Positions 1 to 11,275 of a stretch of 64,000 nucleotides of DNA are shown here, piece after piece. The DNA is taken from positions 4,161,446 through 4,225,445 of the forward strand of contig NC_051076.1 in the NCBI RefSeq assembly GCF_004664715.2, in the 5' to 3' direction. Source of the DNA: Peromyscus leucopus. Lineage: Eukaryota; Chordata; Mammalia; Rodentia; Cricetidae. The notes beneath the pieces are model-generated. The model was not told where the DNA came from, did no database searches, and worked only from the letters and a program-made list of their open reading frames with translations. The position numbers and the translations under genes were made by a program. The first letter of the stretch is position 1. Every line of letters begins with the position of its first letter.

Positions 1-916
1 ATATCCAGTTTCAGACAGTTCTCAAGCCAAGGAAAAATGAATTCACTGTGGGGCTGGAGTCTCTGTCATCTTCTGGCCAGACTGTTGTATGGATTCATTG
101 ATTCAAACTCATAGACAAACTGGTACCATCAACCTCTGATACTCAGATATTTTATCAAAACCAACCTGAATTACAGCAGTTACTTCTGCTTCTCCAGACT
201 GAGACTTCTCAGGCTCAATCACATGAACCTATTCTTATAGTGTGAATGCACTAGTGTTGTGTATACATTCTAGAGCTGGTAATCAGAACCTTTTTGCTTC
301 CTTCATTGGTACTAGCACGTTGAGCTTCTACCTGCTGTTTGTCATGGTCCACTCTGACCACAAGGCATCATCTAGCCAGCATGGCAGGATCGCTCACCAG
401 CACTGTGTTGTGGTGCTCACCCAGATTGGGCTCTATTGTAGTTAGATAACCTTCTTACTAAGTGAAGCAAAAAAATCAGCACTCACATTTCTTTACATCT
501 TGTTGTTCACGCAGAAGGCATCATGTGACTCCTGCTTCTTCCTCCTATTCCTTCTATTTACTACCCATTCCCTTTCTGTCTGGCAGTTGGCACAATGTAG
601 ATTCTTAAATGTGCTGGCAAAGATCCTGTCCTGCTATGGGAGCTTCTTTTGTTCTTTTATCCTGTTGATTTTCTCCACTTTTCTTTCTTCTGAAAATGAA
701 AACAAAGGAATTTTAAATGAGCCAAACCATTGCTCAAAAAAATGGTCTTAGCCATATCTTGGTAATTAGTAGCATCAGAATCCTACTTGAATACAATTGA
801 TGTTGCCTTCTGTCCCACCCCATACAACCAAAGAACTATAATATCCAAAATCAGAGGAAGAAGATTCATTGTTTTTTCTTAATGAACAAATTGTTTTATG
901 TATATGTGTTCGTGTA
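1..916. other. Unique-looking DNA, no recognised gene
   Basis: Open frames here reach only 67 to 83 codons. They have no family signature and no splice or promoter context that I can defend. The base composition is ordinary, with no recognisable SINE or LTR. A decayed processed pseudogene cannot be excluded, but I do not recognise a parent protein. Confidence 0.5.
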
Positions 917-1101
917 CATATATGTGAGGAGAGAGAGAGAGAGAGAGGAAGGAGAGAGAGAGAATAAAGGAGGGAAAGAGGAAGGAGGGAAAGAGAGGAA
1001 GAGCAAGGAGAGAAGAAAGGGAAGACAGTACAGACAAAGGGAAGGAGAGAGGAGCAAGAAAAAGAAAGAGAAGAGAGATTTGGGATGGAGTAGGGGAGGA
1101 A
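917..1101. repeat. GA-rich low-complexity tract
   Basis: Imperfect GAGA, GGAA and GAAAG units run for about 185 bp on the plus strand. The 80-100 codon open frames on both strands over this tract are products of its purine/pyrimidine bias and should not be read as genes. Confidence 0.9.
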
Positions 1102-1327
1102 GAGAGAAAGGGAGACTGTCCCATGAATATAGGCAGCAGCTGGGTATCACATATATCTTCAATGAAAAAAAAAGATGAAAGATACAGAAAACCACTATCT
1201 TTGGTATCTTTTCATGGTGGAAGAAAAGATAGATTGCTTAGGGGTTACTGAATTTACAGAATGTGGCTTAGCATTTACAGCCTGATTTATTCATATACTT
1301 ATGAATTAGTTCAGATATCTGGATTCC

Positions 1328-1470
1328 ATGCTAGTTCATCTCATATTCAGTGGTATATCAAATCACTAAATAGATATAGAGGCCTGTCTCACAGATGAGG
1401 AAATAGACCCCAGAGAGGCTATCCAATCCATGATCCATAGCAGTGAAAGGTGGTCACTCACATATAGAAA
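1328..1470 (+). repeat. MIR SINE fragment
   Basis: The segment 'cacagatgaggaaatagacc' followed by 'ccagagaggct' matches the MIR core and 3' portion (acagatgaggaaactgaggcccagagagg type). It is diverged, as expected of a mammal-wide repeat older than the rodent radiation. Confidence 0.7.
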
Positions 1471-2456
1471 TATATTTTATGTGTGAAATCCCAGTCCAGG
1501 CATCTGGGGACTAAAAGGCATGTTGGTGAAGCCACCTTTCCATCAGTGTGATAGAAGAGCTGCAGGATTGCTGATCATTTAGGGCTTGCACTAACTAGAT
1601 CTCAGTTTCCTAGTAATATGTTGCATCTAGGTTTGTCCTAGGACCATTTGTGTCTTCTAAGCCTCAATGTCCAGTATTCTGTGTGATAGATACCTCCTCC
1701 TACATGTCTTTGACTTTGTAGATGATGACATGTCTCCTGCATGTAATAAAGAGATACTTTATTATTTGCCAACAATTGATGACTGCTAGCTACACTCTTC
1801 CCATGGTGCACCAGGAACTGTCTGAGTACCCACCATAGCCTTCTCTCTCTGCTGATGACTGCCATGCACATGGATTCATGAGAGTGTCAGTAATCCTCAC
1901 CTGTCTCACTTCTTCCTTTACTATGCTTCTAGCCTCCTCCTGGTTCTGCCTATGAGTCACAGACAGTAATTCACTTTCATATTAATCATTAGCCCAGGGC
2001 TTGCTTCTAGAGGCTGACATAAAGCACATGGACTGTTTTGTTCAGAGCTCCTGGAAACCTGAGAGAAAGCTTTACAGATGGAAAACAAAAGTTTGGGAGA
2101 TGGAGTTGTATTCTCCTCTGGCTTTTCTGACAGCTGGATCTGGCTCAGGTTCAGCATCTTAACAATAAAGGTGACTCACATTGGTATTTGGGACCCAAAG
2201 CCTCTGTCAAATTCTCCAATAACCCCTCTGACTCCATTAGAGAACCCAGCCATTTTCCCAGGCCTTTGCAGCTCCTTCCCTGATTCTGCATCCTGGAATT
2301 CCACTAGCCTTCAACCCTAAAAATACTGAGAAAGGGTTTAGAAATTAAATGGTAATTGATAAATACATTTAACTCAAATTGGTCAAAACACAAACCACAT
2401 GAAACAAATTCTTGGACCCTATGGTCAGGTGACTCATGCTTTTGATACGTAGTACA
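1471..2456. other. No recognisable feature
   Basis: Unique-looking DNA. Open frames are at most 80 codons, lie on both strands without consistency, and show no domain. No repeat family was recognised. Confidence 0.5.
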
Positions 2457-2518
2457 TGATCCATGGACTAACAATATAGCCATCAATGTGATCCATGGAT
2501 TAGCAACTTAGCCATCAC
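2457..2518. repeat. Two-copy 32-bp tandem duplication
   Basis: The block starting 'tgatccatggactaacaata' at 2457 is repeated from 2489 as 'tgatccatggattagcaact', and both copies end in 'tagccatca'. The copies differ at about five or six positions, so this is a modest-age local duplication rather than a microsatellite. Confidence 0.85.
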
Positions 2519-3224
2519 CCCAGAACTGGCCAGATATGTGTGATCTCAGTGCCTACCCAGATCAGAAGCTGTGCTTTAACAAAATCCTTTAGGATACTTT
2601 CCAGACTTAGACTTTAAGCACAAGGGTGTAAGGCCTGATCTTTCCACACTCCTATGAATTAATTAAGCCATCTAAAATCCATGTTATTCCATTTACATAG
2701 CTCCCTCCATGACAGGCACTCATGGATTTCCATTTAGCTAGGGCTCTTTCATTTGTGTCCATTCACCTGATTCTTTCATCACTTAGGGCCAAGAACTTCT
2801 GCCTTCTTCTCACATCAACCTCCCTCTGAATTGAATTACAGTGATTTATCCTGAACTAAAATTGAGCCCTTATTCTGGACAGGGCTATTTGCCTAAAAGA
2901 CAAATAGACTCTCATACTTTTAACACAGAGAATGCATGCTTCAAAAGAAGGTACAGTAGAACATTCACAAGTGCTTCTGAACTACAGCTTGAATGGAAGA
3001 TACCTTGTGCCTTGACTAGGGGCATCCATTCTAAGTAAACACCATAAATCAAGAGCATCTCTGAGAAATCATCTGTACAAAGTGGGTCCTTGGAGCTTGG
3101 CATACTGAAGACACAGGATGCTGCACCAAGCTGTTCTTTATGAACATTGCCAAAGAAGAATCTGATTAGAAACATAGGCCTGCTCTGTGGGAAAGGGTGA
3201 GAAGTTCAAGGAAAACAAAGAAGC

Positions 3225-3250
3225 AAAACAAACAAACAAACAAACAAACA
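3225..3250. repeat. (AAAC)n microsatellite
   Basis: About six AAAC units. Such short A-rich arrays often mark old retroposon tails, but no SINE body is recognisable just upstream. Confidence 0.85.
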
Positions 3251-3712
3251 CTCTGCTCCATGGGTTTCTTTTACACTCTAACAAATAGTTTTATTAAAAA
3301 GCCTTCCAGGCACAATAGGCTGTGTGTAATGTTTACTGAGAGAAGAAATAATTTTGTAAATTATGAGTTCAATGTTCAAGGCACAACTATTGTAGCTACA
3401 AGGAGATCAGAAAGTATAGAGATTATGTCAGGTCTTCTTATGGAAAAGTCCTAGTGGGTGTGACTTCTATCCATAGTCAAAAGTTTCTTCAACACCATTG
3501 GAAGTCCAGCATTGCTCATATTTCCAGTCATTCAGTGTTTTGTGGTTCACAGAATGTTCTTCTTGAGATTCTATTAGTCCTAAGATGACAAAAAGAAGAA
3601 ATTTCCACTGCTTATAGAAGGAAAGCAGTTTTTAAACTCTAATAAATCAAAAAGAGGTAGGTCTGACCAGCTGGCACAGTGCATTGTCTATCTTTTGAAG
3701 CTATTGTCTAGA

Positions 3713-3935
3713 GCAGGGCTCCATAGAATGGTTTCTATAAAGAGTCAGAAAGTAAATAACTAGTTCAGTGGGCCATATGGTCTTTGTGACAAGTCTTTAT
3801 TGTTCCCATTCAAGCGAAAGCAGCCATATGTAATGTGGAACTGGCTGATACTAGTTCAGTAAAACAGAGGGTGATTTTGACCAAGTTCTGGTCCAGAGAG
3901 ACTGTAGAGTCCAATTGATCATGTCTCCATCCTGG
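3713..3935 (+). mobile_element. hAT-Charlie-type DNA transposon remnant
   Basis: Words such as 'agagtcagaaagtaaata', 'gtgggccatatggtctttgt' and 'gcgaaagcagccatatgtaa' match in order a non-autonomous hAT (Charlie/MER-type) element widespread in mammals. The copy is diverged and without intact ends. The exact subfamily is not assigned; the order and orientation of the matches support the class. Confidence 0.65.
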
Positions 3936-3974
3936 ATCGAGCTACCTTTTTTCTTGAGAACATAACTAGGTTTA

Positions 3975-4510
3975 TGTGGTTAGTGTCCTGCTTCCATTTT
4001 TGCCATGATTTAATCCATTCTTACCACAGCAAGATGAACTTTAAAACAAAATATATCACCCCCCACTCAAACCCTCTAGTAAGTTTCCATCTCAAAAAGC
4101 TCTGTGTATTCTTTCCTCACAATCAACCCTGCCTATCCCCTCCGTTAATCTGCAGCCTTCATCCATGGCCTTGCCATCCCTTATGTGCCCCCCTTCTCTA
4201 CTTCAGGACTTCCCATATGCATGGTTCTTCTTGAAAGTCTGTTCTCTTTCTTTTGTCCTCCTTTAGGTCACAGGCTTGATATCATGTCACCAGATTGATA
4301 TCAAACCTAATTTTTGACAAGTACTTCATACTATTTGTCATTATAATTATATTTCAGTCCATTTTTTAAAAGGCTTGTGTCCACCAACAAAATTAAACCT
4401 ATGATTACAAAAACTTCTCAGTTTATGACCATACCCTCAATGTTGGACCACTGTCACACAGAGTAGGCAATGCTTAGAATTTGGATAAATGAACAGGCAG
4501 GTAAATATGT
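3975..4510 (+). mobile_element. L2 LINE 3' end, diverged
   Basis: The stretch holds, in order, words typical of the L2 3' region: 'accctctagtaagtttccat', 'ggccttgccatccctt', 'tttaggtcacaggcttgat', and finally 'agtaggcaatgcttagaatt' with 'ggataaatgaa', corresponding to the terminal 'agtaggtgctcaataaat..gaatgaa' of L2. It is an ancient dead copy with no coding frame. Confidence 0.55.
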
Positions 4511-4714
4511 AAACTAAAAGATTTTTTGTAGGAAAGAGACTCTATGGATAGAAAAATGTTGGGTGAAAAGTCAACAGTGGACCAGTTGATAACATTTTGG
4601 GGGAAAAAGAATAAGTCAGCAATGAGATCCAAATAAAGACTCAGGTAGGACCTGGGTGAGAACAGAGGAGTCAGTGAGGAGTAATACATCTGAGGGCAAT
4701 GGAGATTTACTTAC

Positions 4715-5080
4715 ATGTCTGTAAAATTTCTGTGTTGAAATCTTAATCCCAAAGATGTAAGAGGAGAAAGTGCACCAGGAGATGATTAGGTAACAAGGGA
4801 TATCTCCTGAGTGATGTTGGTGGCCTATAAAAAAGAGACAGTAGAGGGATCCTATAGCTTTCTCTCCTCACCCTTTAAAGATGTGACTACCTGTAAGCCA
4901 ATGGGAAAAATGTCAGCAAGTACTCAGGTCAGGTGGTGCACTGCTCCCAGACTTGCAGAATTAAACAATGTTTAAGCTACCCAGCTTTCAGGATCTTATT
5001 GTATCTGAAAAGATGAGATAGCAATCAGTGAAAGAGTCTGACCAAAGACATTAATGTCTTTGCTTCTTTTCATGGCCTCC
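4715..5080 (+). mobile_element. MaLR LTR, MLT1/MST type
   Basis: 'gttgaaatcttaatccca', 'ggagatgattaggtaacaag', 'cctataaaaaagagacagta' and a late 'agctacccagctt' follow the order of a mammalian MaLR LTR (ERVL-related) of the MST/MLT1 group. No internal retroviral sequence is attached, so it is a solo LTR. Ends are too eroded to find a target-site duplication. Confidence 0.65.
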
Positions 5081-5407
5081 TGTGAGAAAGCCACTTGATA
5101 AATCCAAATGGAAACTCAGTGAGTAAAATATTGTTGATTGAAGGGTAGGAGGTTAGGAAGTGCTTTGAGGCTTCTAGTAAAAATATAACATTAAAATATA
5201 AACAAATTAGGAATGAGGGAACTCTATTTGGTTCATGACTAGGAACACTAGAACCAGTGGGGGGTAAGGGGATGAATAGTACCTGATTCTCTCTTTCTGG
5301 AGGGTGACAGAAAGAGAGCTTTCACTGGTATAATGGTGTAGAAGAGAGAAGAGAGAATTTTTTTCTTTCAACTTCCCTTTCCCATTTTTCCTTTTAGTAA
5401 TAGAATC

Positions 5408-6106
5408 TGTGATGGTTAATTGTGATTGCCAACTTGATTGGATTCCAAAGCATTTAGGAGACTGGTAAAGCAAACCTCTTCTAGTTTCATTTCTTTCACC
5501 AGGATAAAATAGTCCTACAAAAGCAACTCAGGGAATAAAGCCAAATATTTCAGCTTACAACTTTCCAGGTTACAATCCACTGTTGTGTGGAAGTCAAGGC
5601 AGGAACTTCAAACTGCTAGTCACATCACATCCATAGTCAAGAACAGATAGAAATTAATACATACAAACTCACTCTTGTGCTCAGCTAGATTTTCCTACTC
5701 GTATACAGTCCAGGGTCCAAGACCAGGAAACAGTGCTGCCCACAATGGGCTGGGTCAAATGTCAATTAACTAAAACAATCCCCCAGAGACATAGCCATGG
5801 GCCAATCTATTGTAGACAATCCCTCATTGAGACTGTCTTCCCAGTGATTGTCTAGGTTGTATAAAACTGACAGTTAAAGCTAACAATCACAAGACCTCTG
5901 GATGTGTATGTGAAGGCTTTTTTATGGAGGATGAATTAAAGATGGAGGCAACCTCCCCACTCCTGACTGCTATGATGCAAGCTGCTCTACCATGCCTTCC
6001 CTGCTACAATGATCATAAACCTCTGACACTGTGTGCAAAAATAAACAGTTCTTCCTTTCAAGTTTCTTCCATGGGTATTTGTGATAGTGACAGAGTCCCA
6101 CTACCA
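5408..6106 (+). mobile_element. ERVL/MaLR-type LTR split by a second LTR
   Basis: The 5' part, 5408-5479, begins 'tgtgatggttaattgtgatt' and ends at 'ggtaaagcaaacctct'. The 3' part resumes at 5894 with 'acctctggatgtgtatgtga' and runs through 'aaaataaacagttcttcc' to a terminal CA at 6106. The parts join in frame with the LTR consensus I remember, and the word ACCTCT is present at both edges of the gap, as expected when another element inserts. No internal retroviral genes remain. Confidence 0.7.
5480..5893 (-). mobile_element. Antisense LTR nested in the 5408-6106 LTR
   Basis: Read on the minus strand this is an LTR-like unit of about 414 bp: starts near 'tgtgattgttagctttaact', contains 'cccagcccattgtgggcagc', and ends with 'gttgtaagctgaaatatttg' and 'gttgcttttgtaggactatt'. 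This is the layout of an ERVL/MaLR-class LTR common in rodents. It is flanked by the 6-bp word ACCTCT (5474-5479 and 5894-5899). The exact terminal bases are uncertain by a few nucleotides. Confidence 0.65.
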
Positions 6107-6184
6107 TAAATTCCTGTTTTACTTGGGAGGATGAACTCCCTTGACCTGGCCTGTGATTTCTAGTCTCCTTTGAAGGTGGATGTC

Positions 6185-6577
6185 TGCTGTGGGATGTTCT
6201 GTATGGCAAATGTGTTGCTCTGATTGGTTAGTAAATAAAACACTGATTGGCCAGTAGTCAGGCAGGAAGAAGTATAGGTGGGACAAGGAGAAGAAGAATT
6301 CTGGGGAGTGGAAGGCTGAGTCAGAGACACTGCCAGCCTCCACCATGACAAGCCTCATGTGAAGATGCCGGTAAGCCACAAGCCATGGCAAAGTATAGAT
6401 TTATAGAAATGGATTAATTTAAGATACAAGAACAGTTAGCAAGAAGCCTGGTACAGCCATACAGTTTGTAAGCAATATAAGTTTCTGTGTTTACTTGGTT
6501 GGGTCTGAGTAGTTGAGGGACTGGCGGTGAGAGAGATTTGTCCTGACTGTGGGCCAGGTAGGAAAACTCTAGCTACA
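6185..6577 (+). mobile_element. ERVK-type solo LTR with perfect 6-bp TSD
   Basis: A 393-bp unit begins TGCTGTGGGATG and ends AGCTACA, with terminal TG...CA. It is flanked by the exact 6-bp duplication GATGTC (6179-6184 and 6578-6583); 6-bp TSDs are typical of ERVK. It contains inverted CCAAT-type words ('gattgg' near 6221 and 6245) and AATAAA at 6234-6239. No gag, pol or env sequence is attached, so it is the product of LTR-LTR recombination. The sequence resembles the rodent RMER17-like group, a name I give from memory. A reverse-oriented relative lies at 44545-44953. Confidence 0.88.
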
Positions 6578-6583
6578 GATGTC

Positions 6584-7194
6584 CTATGTCTCTACGTATA
6601 ATACCAATTTGAACTAGGAGTTTTTCATGTGACTTTTCCTCTGTCCTTTTTCCCTCTGCTCCACTCCTAATACATGGTAGTATCAGGTTACCTTAGAGAC
6701 TAACTTGCAAGGCCCATGTTGATGATCAAAAACACCCAGCAAGCAGCCTAGATCCCTCATAACTCTTTGGAGCATAGCTGCTTGCCCATTCAATGCCACC
6801 TACTTAACTGATGCCCTAATAAGTTAACCCAATGAATTTAAGACTGGAGAAGATAATCAGATTTTCCAACCAAAGCAATGTAATAGAACCAGAAAACCAA
6901 CAGCCTTTGCAGGAACCAGACAACAAGTGGCTGCGGTCTAGGGAAGACTGAATCTTGTGGGTTCAGCCCCATGTGTCTCTGTCCAGCTGACAATGTAGTT
7001 ACATGAGTGGGTACAATTTGTAGTTTTATAAGTGATCAGACCATTTCCAAGTCAGTCTTTTACTCTAAAAAGCTCATCAAAATGTATTATTCTCATGGTT
7101 GACTCATTCTATTCCCTAGTAGGAAGCAGAGTCAGGAGTGGGCTGATTGTGAAGTGATGGCACAGGACAGATTCTTCAGTGCCTGTGAAGGGTA
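6584..7194. other. No recognisable feature
   Basis: Unique-looking or strongly decayed DNA. 'caggaaccagacaaca' and neighbouring words hint at an old LTR, but I cannot place them in a family. No gene. Confidence 0.4.
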
Positions 7195-7500
7195 ATCCTA
7201 ATTAGTCTTAACAATTAAAACCACGAGTCAGATATCAGGGTAAAGCTGAAAGATCAGAGAAGCAAAGGAGCAGCCACAATCACTTCTTACCTCTCCGAAT
7301 CCTCAGACCAAAAAGGGGGGCCAAGATCCGGTCTATACTTTCTGAGTACTGGGACTAAAAGGGTGAGTCTCCCAAATGTTGAGATTAAAGGTATGCACCA
7401 CCACTGCATGGTCTCTATGGTTAACTAGTGGCTAACTTTGCCCTCTGATCTCCAGGCAAGTTTTATTTGTCAGAAACACAAACAAAATATCACACAACAT
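7195..7500. repeat. Unclassified rodent interspersed repeat with a B1-like piece
   Basis: A B1-like antisense word ('ttgagattaaaggtatgcac') at 7378-7410 is followed by 'ctctatggttaactagtggc' and 'tctccaggcaagttttattt', then 'acacaaacaaaatatcacac'. I recall this combination as a dispersed rodent repeat, probably LTR-derived, but cannot name the family. Boundaries are approximate. Confidence 0.45.
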
Positions 7501-7983
7501 GCAGAGATCATCAGTAACCTGATACATCTGAATTATTATGAAGTGTGTCTTTTGTCTGCTCATTTATATTCTGAAATTTGGGGGTATATTTAGGTCATGT
7601 TTACATTTCTGTCTTTTGTGTTATAGAGTTCAGGGCTCTGCAATTGGTAAATGTTCAGCAAAAAAAAAACATTTTAGTTGAATAATTAACCTAAGTTCTT
7701 CAATTCTATCAGAAATACTTCCTTAGTTCTATGCTAACTCCATCCCTCTTTCAGAAATTTTTTTAAACATAGTAACTCAAAAAGTAGCAAAGATTAACAG
7801 TCAGTTTGTTCAGGAGATCCCAGGAATTTCCTACATGCTAAAAGTTAATGTAGACTAGGGGAGGTCTTGAACCCCAAGGTTTTAGAAATTGGAATGGGTT
7901 GAATTTGCCTCTGTATATTCCCTGTGGCTCCTTCTTAAGAAAAGAAGGAAAGAAAATGAGCTGAGTTACCTAGACCAAAAGAT

Positions 7984-8058
7984 GAGAGAGAGAGGGAGAG
8001 GGAGAGGGAGAGGGAGAGGGAGAGGGAGAGGGAGAGGGAGAGGGAGAGGGAGAGAGAA
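7984..8058. repeat. (GGGAGA)n array
   Basis: About eleven near-perfect 6-bp GGGAGA units follow a short GA run. All open frames here (RGRGRG or SLSLSL peptides) are translations of the array and are not genes. G-triplets at 6-bp spacing could in principle stack, but no proper quadruplex motif is needed to explain the tract. Confidence 0.95.
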
Positions 8059-9324
8059 AAGCAGGCAAGGCAGTGTGCTCCAGATCCCCTCACCAGAGCT
8101 GTCAATCCACACCCCCATCCTCCATCACATTCTCTTCCAATTTTCCCTCTTAAATTGCAATCCAAAATACACTGCAGATGTGATATCATTTTCCTGATAA
8201 CTGGACCTTCCGAGTTAATGACTTTCCTTCCTTCCAGCGGGGAAACAATTTCGTTTGCTTAATATAATAATCTATTGTAGTCTTTGCTGTTCGCCCCTTG
8301 ACCCCAGGCCCAGCCTCAGAAATCCAGACCTGCCCCGTCCAGCTGCACATAGTGTATTGTGCTCCACTGTGAATTGTACAGCAATAACCTCCAAATCCCT
8401 AACCATGCTAGTGACTCTGGCCCCCTCCCCATTGACAGTCCCAGAAGGGGAAGAAGACAAGACTGTTCACCTCAAAGGAGAGGTGTAGGACAGAAACTGG
8501 TTTTTGTTTGTTTGTTTGTTTTCTGTTTTAATGGAGCCCACCTGGTCTGGGGTAGCAACTGGGAAACTGGAAATGTTTGTTCTTGTCATTTGCCATTCTC
8601 TGTCCTGCAAGTGGGCTCTGGGACCCCAGTCTCTACATGTATCTGTGCTTCTAAGCAGCAGCTTTCATGAAGATGTGGGCTACAGCAGCCTGGAGGTGAT
8701 TGGAATGCAGTCACGTGAGTTAAAGGGTCTGCTCTGTCAGGATGTGGGGGATCCTCTGACGAGCTTCCCGAAGCCAGAGGCAGCCTGCTAAGCTCATTCA
8801 CTGCTGAGTCAGGCAAAGGCTGAGGCCTTCACCACACAGTTGACTAACGAGAGCAAGGCTAATTTGGTATCATTTGTTTCCCATTTCCAAACCCTCATTA
8901 AAATAATCTGCTCTGATTGTCTAGGGAAGTTATTTTTTGCGCTTCCTTTCCCTTCGCTGTATCAGTACAATTTCACAGGCAGCAGATTTCCATGCGGAGG
9001 GTCCTGGCAGCCCTGTAGAGAGATGGGGGAGGGAAGGAGGACTTATACATACATTTGCTGGGAGCATAGCCGGACCTCTTGGCAGCCAGCAGGGTGGGAA
9101 TCCCAGACCCTCCACTGTCCCCTGGACTAGGTCCCTGAAAAGCATTGGGTTCCTAGTGCTGAAGGAATCTGCCTCCCTGGGAAAGGCTTTGAAGAGAGTA
9201 AATACGACAGATTTCTTGGTCTGGGTTAGTAAATGGAAGGCTTCTCCAGTGAGGAAATGAAGAAGTCCAAAGTAGAATTCAGGACAGTGATTCTCTTACA
9301 TGCCCATGCATGTAAGATCTGGCA
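8059..9324. other. Unique DNA without a supported gene
   Basis: The stretch has somewhat higher GC than its surroundings, with several overlapping open frames of 77-107 codons on both strands, none resembling a known protein. A pyrimidine tract ending in CAG at about 8228-8238 has the shape of a splice acceptor, but there is no matching donor or conserved frame. A (GTTT)n run lies at 8505-8522. Confidence 0.4.
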
Positions 9325-9325
9325 T

Positions 9326-9360
<35 letters not shown>

Positions 9361-9380
9361 CTTACTTACTTACTTTATTT
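9325..9380. repeat. (TTTA)n / (CTTA)n microsatellite
   Basis: About eleven TTTA units pass into CTTA units and then T-rich sequence. It is close to the old antisense B1 at 9485, but not joined to it. Confidence 0.9.
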
Positions 9381-9484
9381 TTATTTTAATTTTTTTTAGA
9401 GCCAGATATCATTGAGACAATGGAAATAATGACTGTCTGCTGGTTGTAGTTTATTATGATGATGATTACTACTTGTAAATTTTG

Positions 9485-9610
9485 TTTTATTTTAAGACAA
9501 TGTCTCCCTATGTGGCCCAGTGTGGCCTATACAGATTAATCTGAAACTCAGTCATCCTGCTTCAGCCACTGGAACACTTGAATAACATATGTGTGCAATG
9601 ACACCTAGCT
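9485..9610 (-). mobile_element. Old B1/PB1 SINE, antisense
   Basis: 'tttaagacaatgtctcccta', 'tgtggcccagtgtggcct' and the terminal 'gacacctagct' correspond in order to a reversed B1 (gagacagggtttct...gccaggct...cacctggct). It has many substitutions, so it is an early B1 or proto-B1 copy. Confidence 0.65.
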
Positions 9611-9721
9611 AGACTATTTTTTCACTGTAAATTTCTACCAACTGTATGCCAGGCAGGCAGTATGCTGGGCCATGAAAATAGAACGCTCAAGACAGAGCAC
9701 TTCTTTCAAGGAATCTACCAA

Positions 9722-9722
9722 A

Positions 9723-9802
<80 letters not shown>

Positions 9803-9822
9803 AAAAAGAAAAGAAAAAGAAA
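9722..9822. repeat. (GAAA)n microsatellite
   Basis: About twenty consecutive AAAG units with a degenerate 3' end. Open frames of repeated KERK or FLSF peptides on both strands are artefacts. Confidence 0.95.
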
Positions 9823-10697
9823 CCCCCAAATCATAAAATACAAGATAGAAAAAAGCACTTAGAATAGATCTTCTAGTCCCCGGTTGCCCTGGAAGAGCTC
9901 TTCACTGCAGGTAGGCTGAGTGGAAACACCTTCTCCCAGACCTTCTTATTCTGTGTCTTACCTCACAGACACACCCTACTTCTTTTCCCCTTCCACCCAC
10001 AGCCAGCTTCCTCTTCTCCCGAAGCAGAGTGCCTTTGCACTCAGGTGTATCTGCCAGGCTATCAGGCTTCTCATGTTTCTGCAGCCAACAGACTTAAGTC
10101 TTGGGAAGGACTTTAATTGGTTGAGATGCTGATTGCTATAACTGGCTAATGGGCCGCCTGGGAACATGTGTAATATTTATTTATGAATTAGACGGTCATG
10201 CACTGTGAAGTCTTATTTCCTCACAAGGACAGCATACAGCCGCCACCTTTGGAGAGTGTGTTCTCTGCAGGCAGTTTATCAGTGGGTCCCCCAGAGGCCA
10301 GAGAAGGAAGCCAATGTTCTATTCCAGGGCAGGTGTGCAGTGATGGCAAGGAGAACAGAGCAGCCCCAGGCACTGGGCAGGAGAGCTCAGGTGGGCAAGG
10401 GAAGGGACAGGGCTCCAAGACCCGACCCCCCTCTTACTCTGCACCTGAAGTCAGTACTTCTAGCAGGAATTTATAGGTCAAAGGAATTTGTTCTTCATGA
10501 ATTTAACTGAAGTTCCCAGTTTTCAGTGTGTTGAAAGATCAGATTTTATAGACTGAAAACATGGGGAAATAGTCTTTGTCATTTAGGAGAGAGTTCTGGC
10601 AGCTGGTTTCAATCTTGCTTCTAGGCAGGTGCCAGTCACCGTGATTTTCAAGACAATGGCTGACATCAGAGGGTCTGTTTCAGACATAGCCCTTTCT

Positions 10698-10698
<1 letters not shown>
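9823..10698. other. No recognisable feature
   Basis: Unique-looking DNA. Two overlapping 92-101 codon frames on the plus strand and one on the minus strand are proline- or serine-rich without a recognisable domain, and their overlap in different frames argues against coding. Confidence 0.45.

Positions 10699-10699
<1 letters not shown>

Positions 10700-10746
<47 letters not shown>
10700..10746. repeat. (CA)n microsatellite
   Basis: About 22 uninterrupted CA dinucleotides, then CACTCACACTCA. Further CA-rich words at 10888-10945 form a diffuse second tract. Confidence 0.95.
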
Positions 10747-10752
<6 letters not shown>

Positions 10753-11210
10753 CAGTGGCAAGACCAGAGCCCACACTCACTGGCCTACACCCAAATCGAG
10801 GGTTTGAAGATTCCACACTTTGATCTCAGTTCACTCCTATAAATGTTATAACATTTCACAGATGGTTGAATCATAAGGCTAGCATGTCCACACACCCATA
10901 CAGATATACACCCACATGGACACATACCCACACAGACACATACCCTCATGTCCTTATCTGCCAGGGAACTATTCCAAGGTAAAGTCACCAAGTGAAAGAC
11001 TCAACCTCCTGGCTTGGTCCCAGGAGGCCTTCAATGGACTAACACTAAAGGTTGATGATATCCATTGAATCACACTTTTTTATTGTTTGTTTTTAATTTT
11101 TAAAGCAATGAAAGTAAATCAAGTCCAAAATGCCAAGTTGCTTTGTTGTTGTAAATTGAATTGGAAAGTATAAGGCAGCTTCCTAAGAGTGAACAGCAGA
11201 AGTAAATACA

Positions 11211-11275
11211 GGACTGGGAAGCAGCTCAGATAGTGCATTTGCCTAGCACATGCAAGATCCTGGTGGTCTGGCAGA
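11211..11275 (+). mobile_element. ID-like SINE fragment, weak
   Basis: 'gggaagcagctcagatagtg', 'catttgcctagcacatgcaa' and 'gatcctgg' follow the tRNA-Ala-derived ID/B4 5' head (ggctcagtggtagagcgcttgcctagcaagc). Only the head is visible, and substitutions are numerous. Confidence 0.5.

Noticed and set aside
1..760. Processed pseudogene near the window start
   Set aside because: Frames and wording gave a vague impression of a membrane protein, but I could not identify a parent or a collinear reading frame.
8222..8240. Splice acceptor-like pyrimidine tract ending in CAG
   Set aside because: No conserved frame, no donor partner and no branch context strong enough to call an exon.
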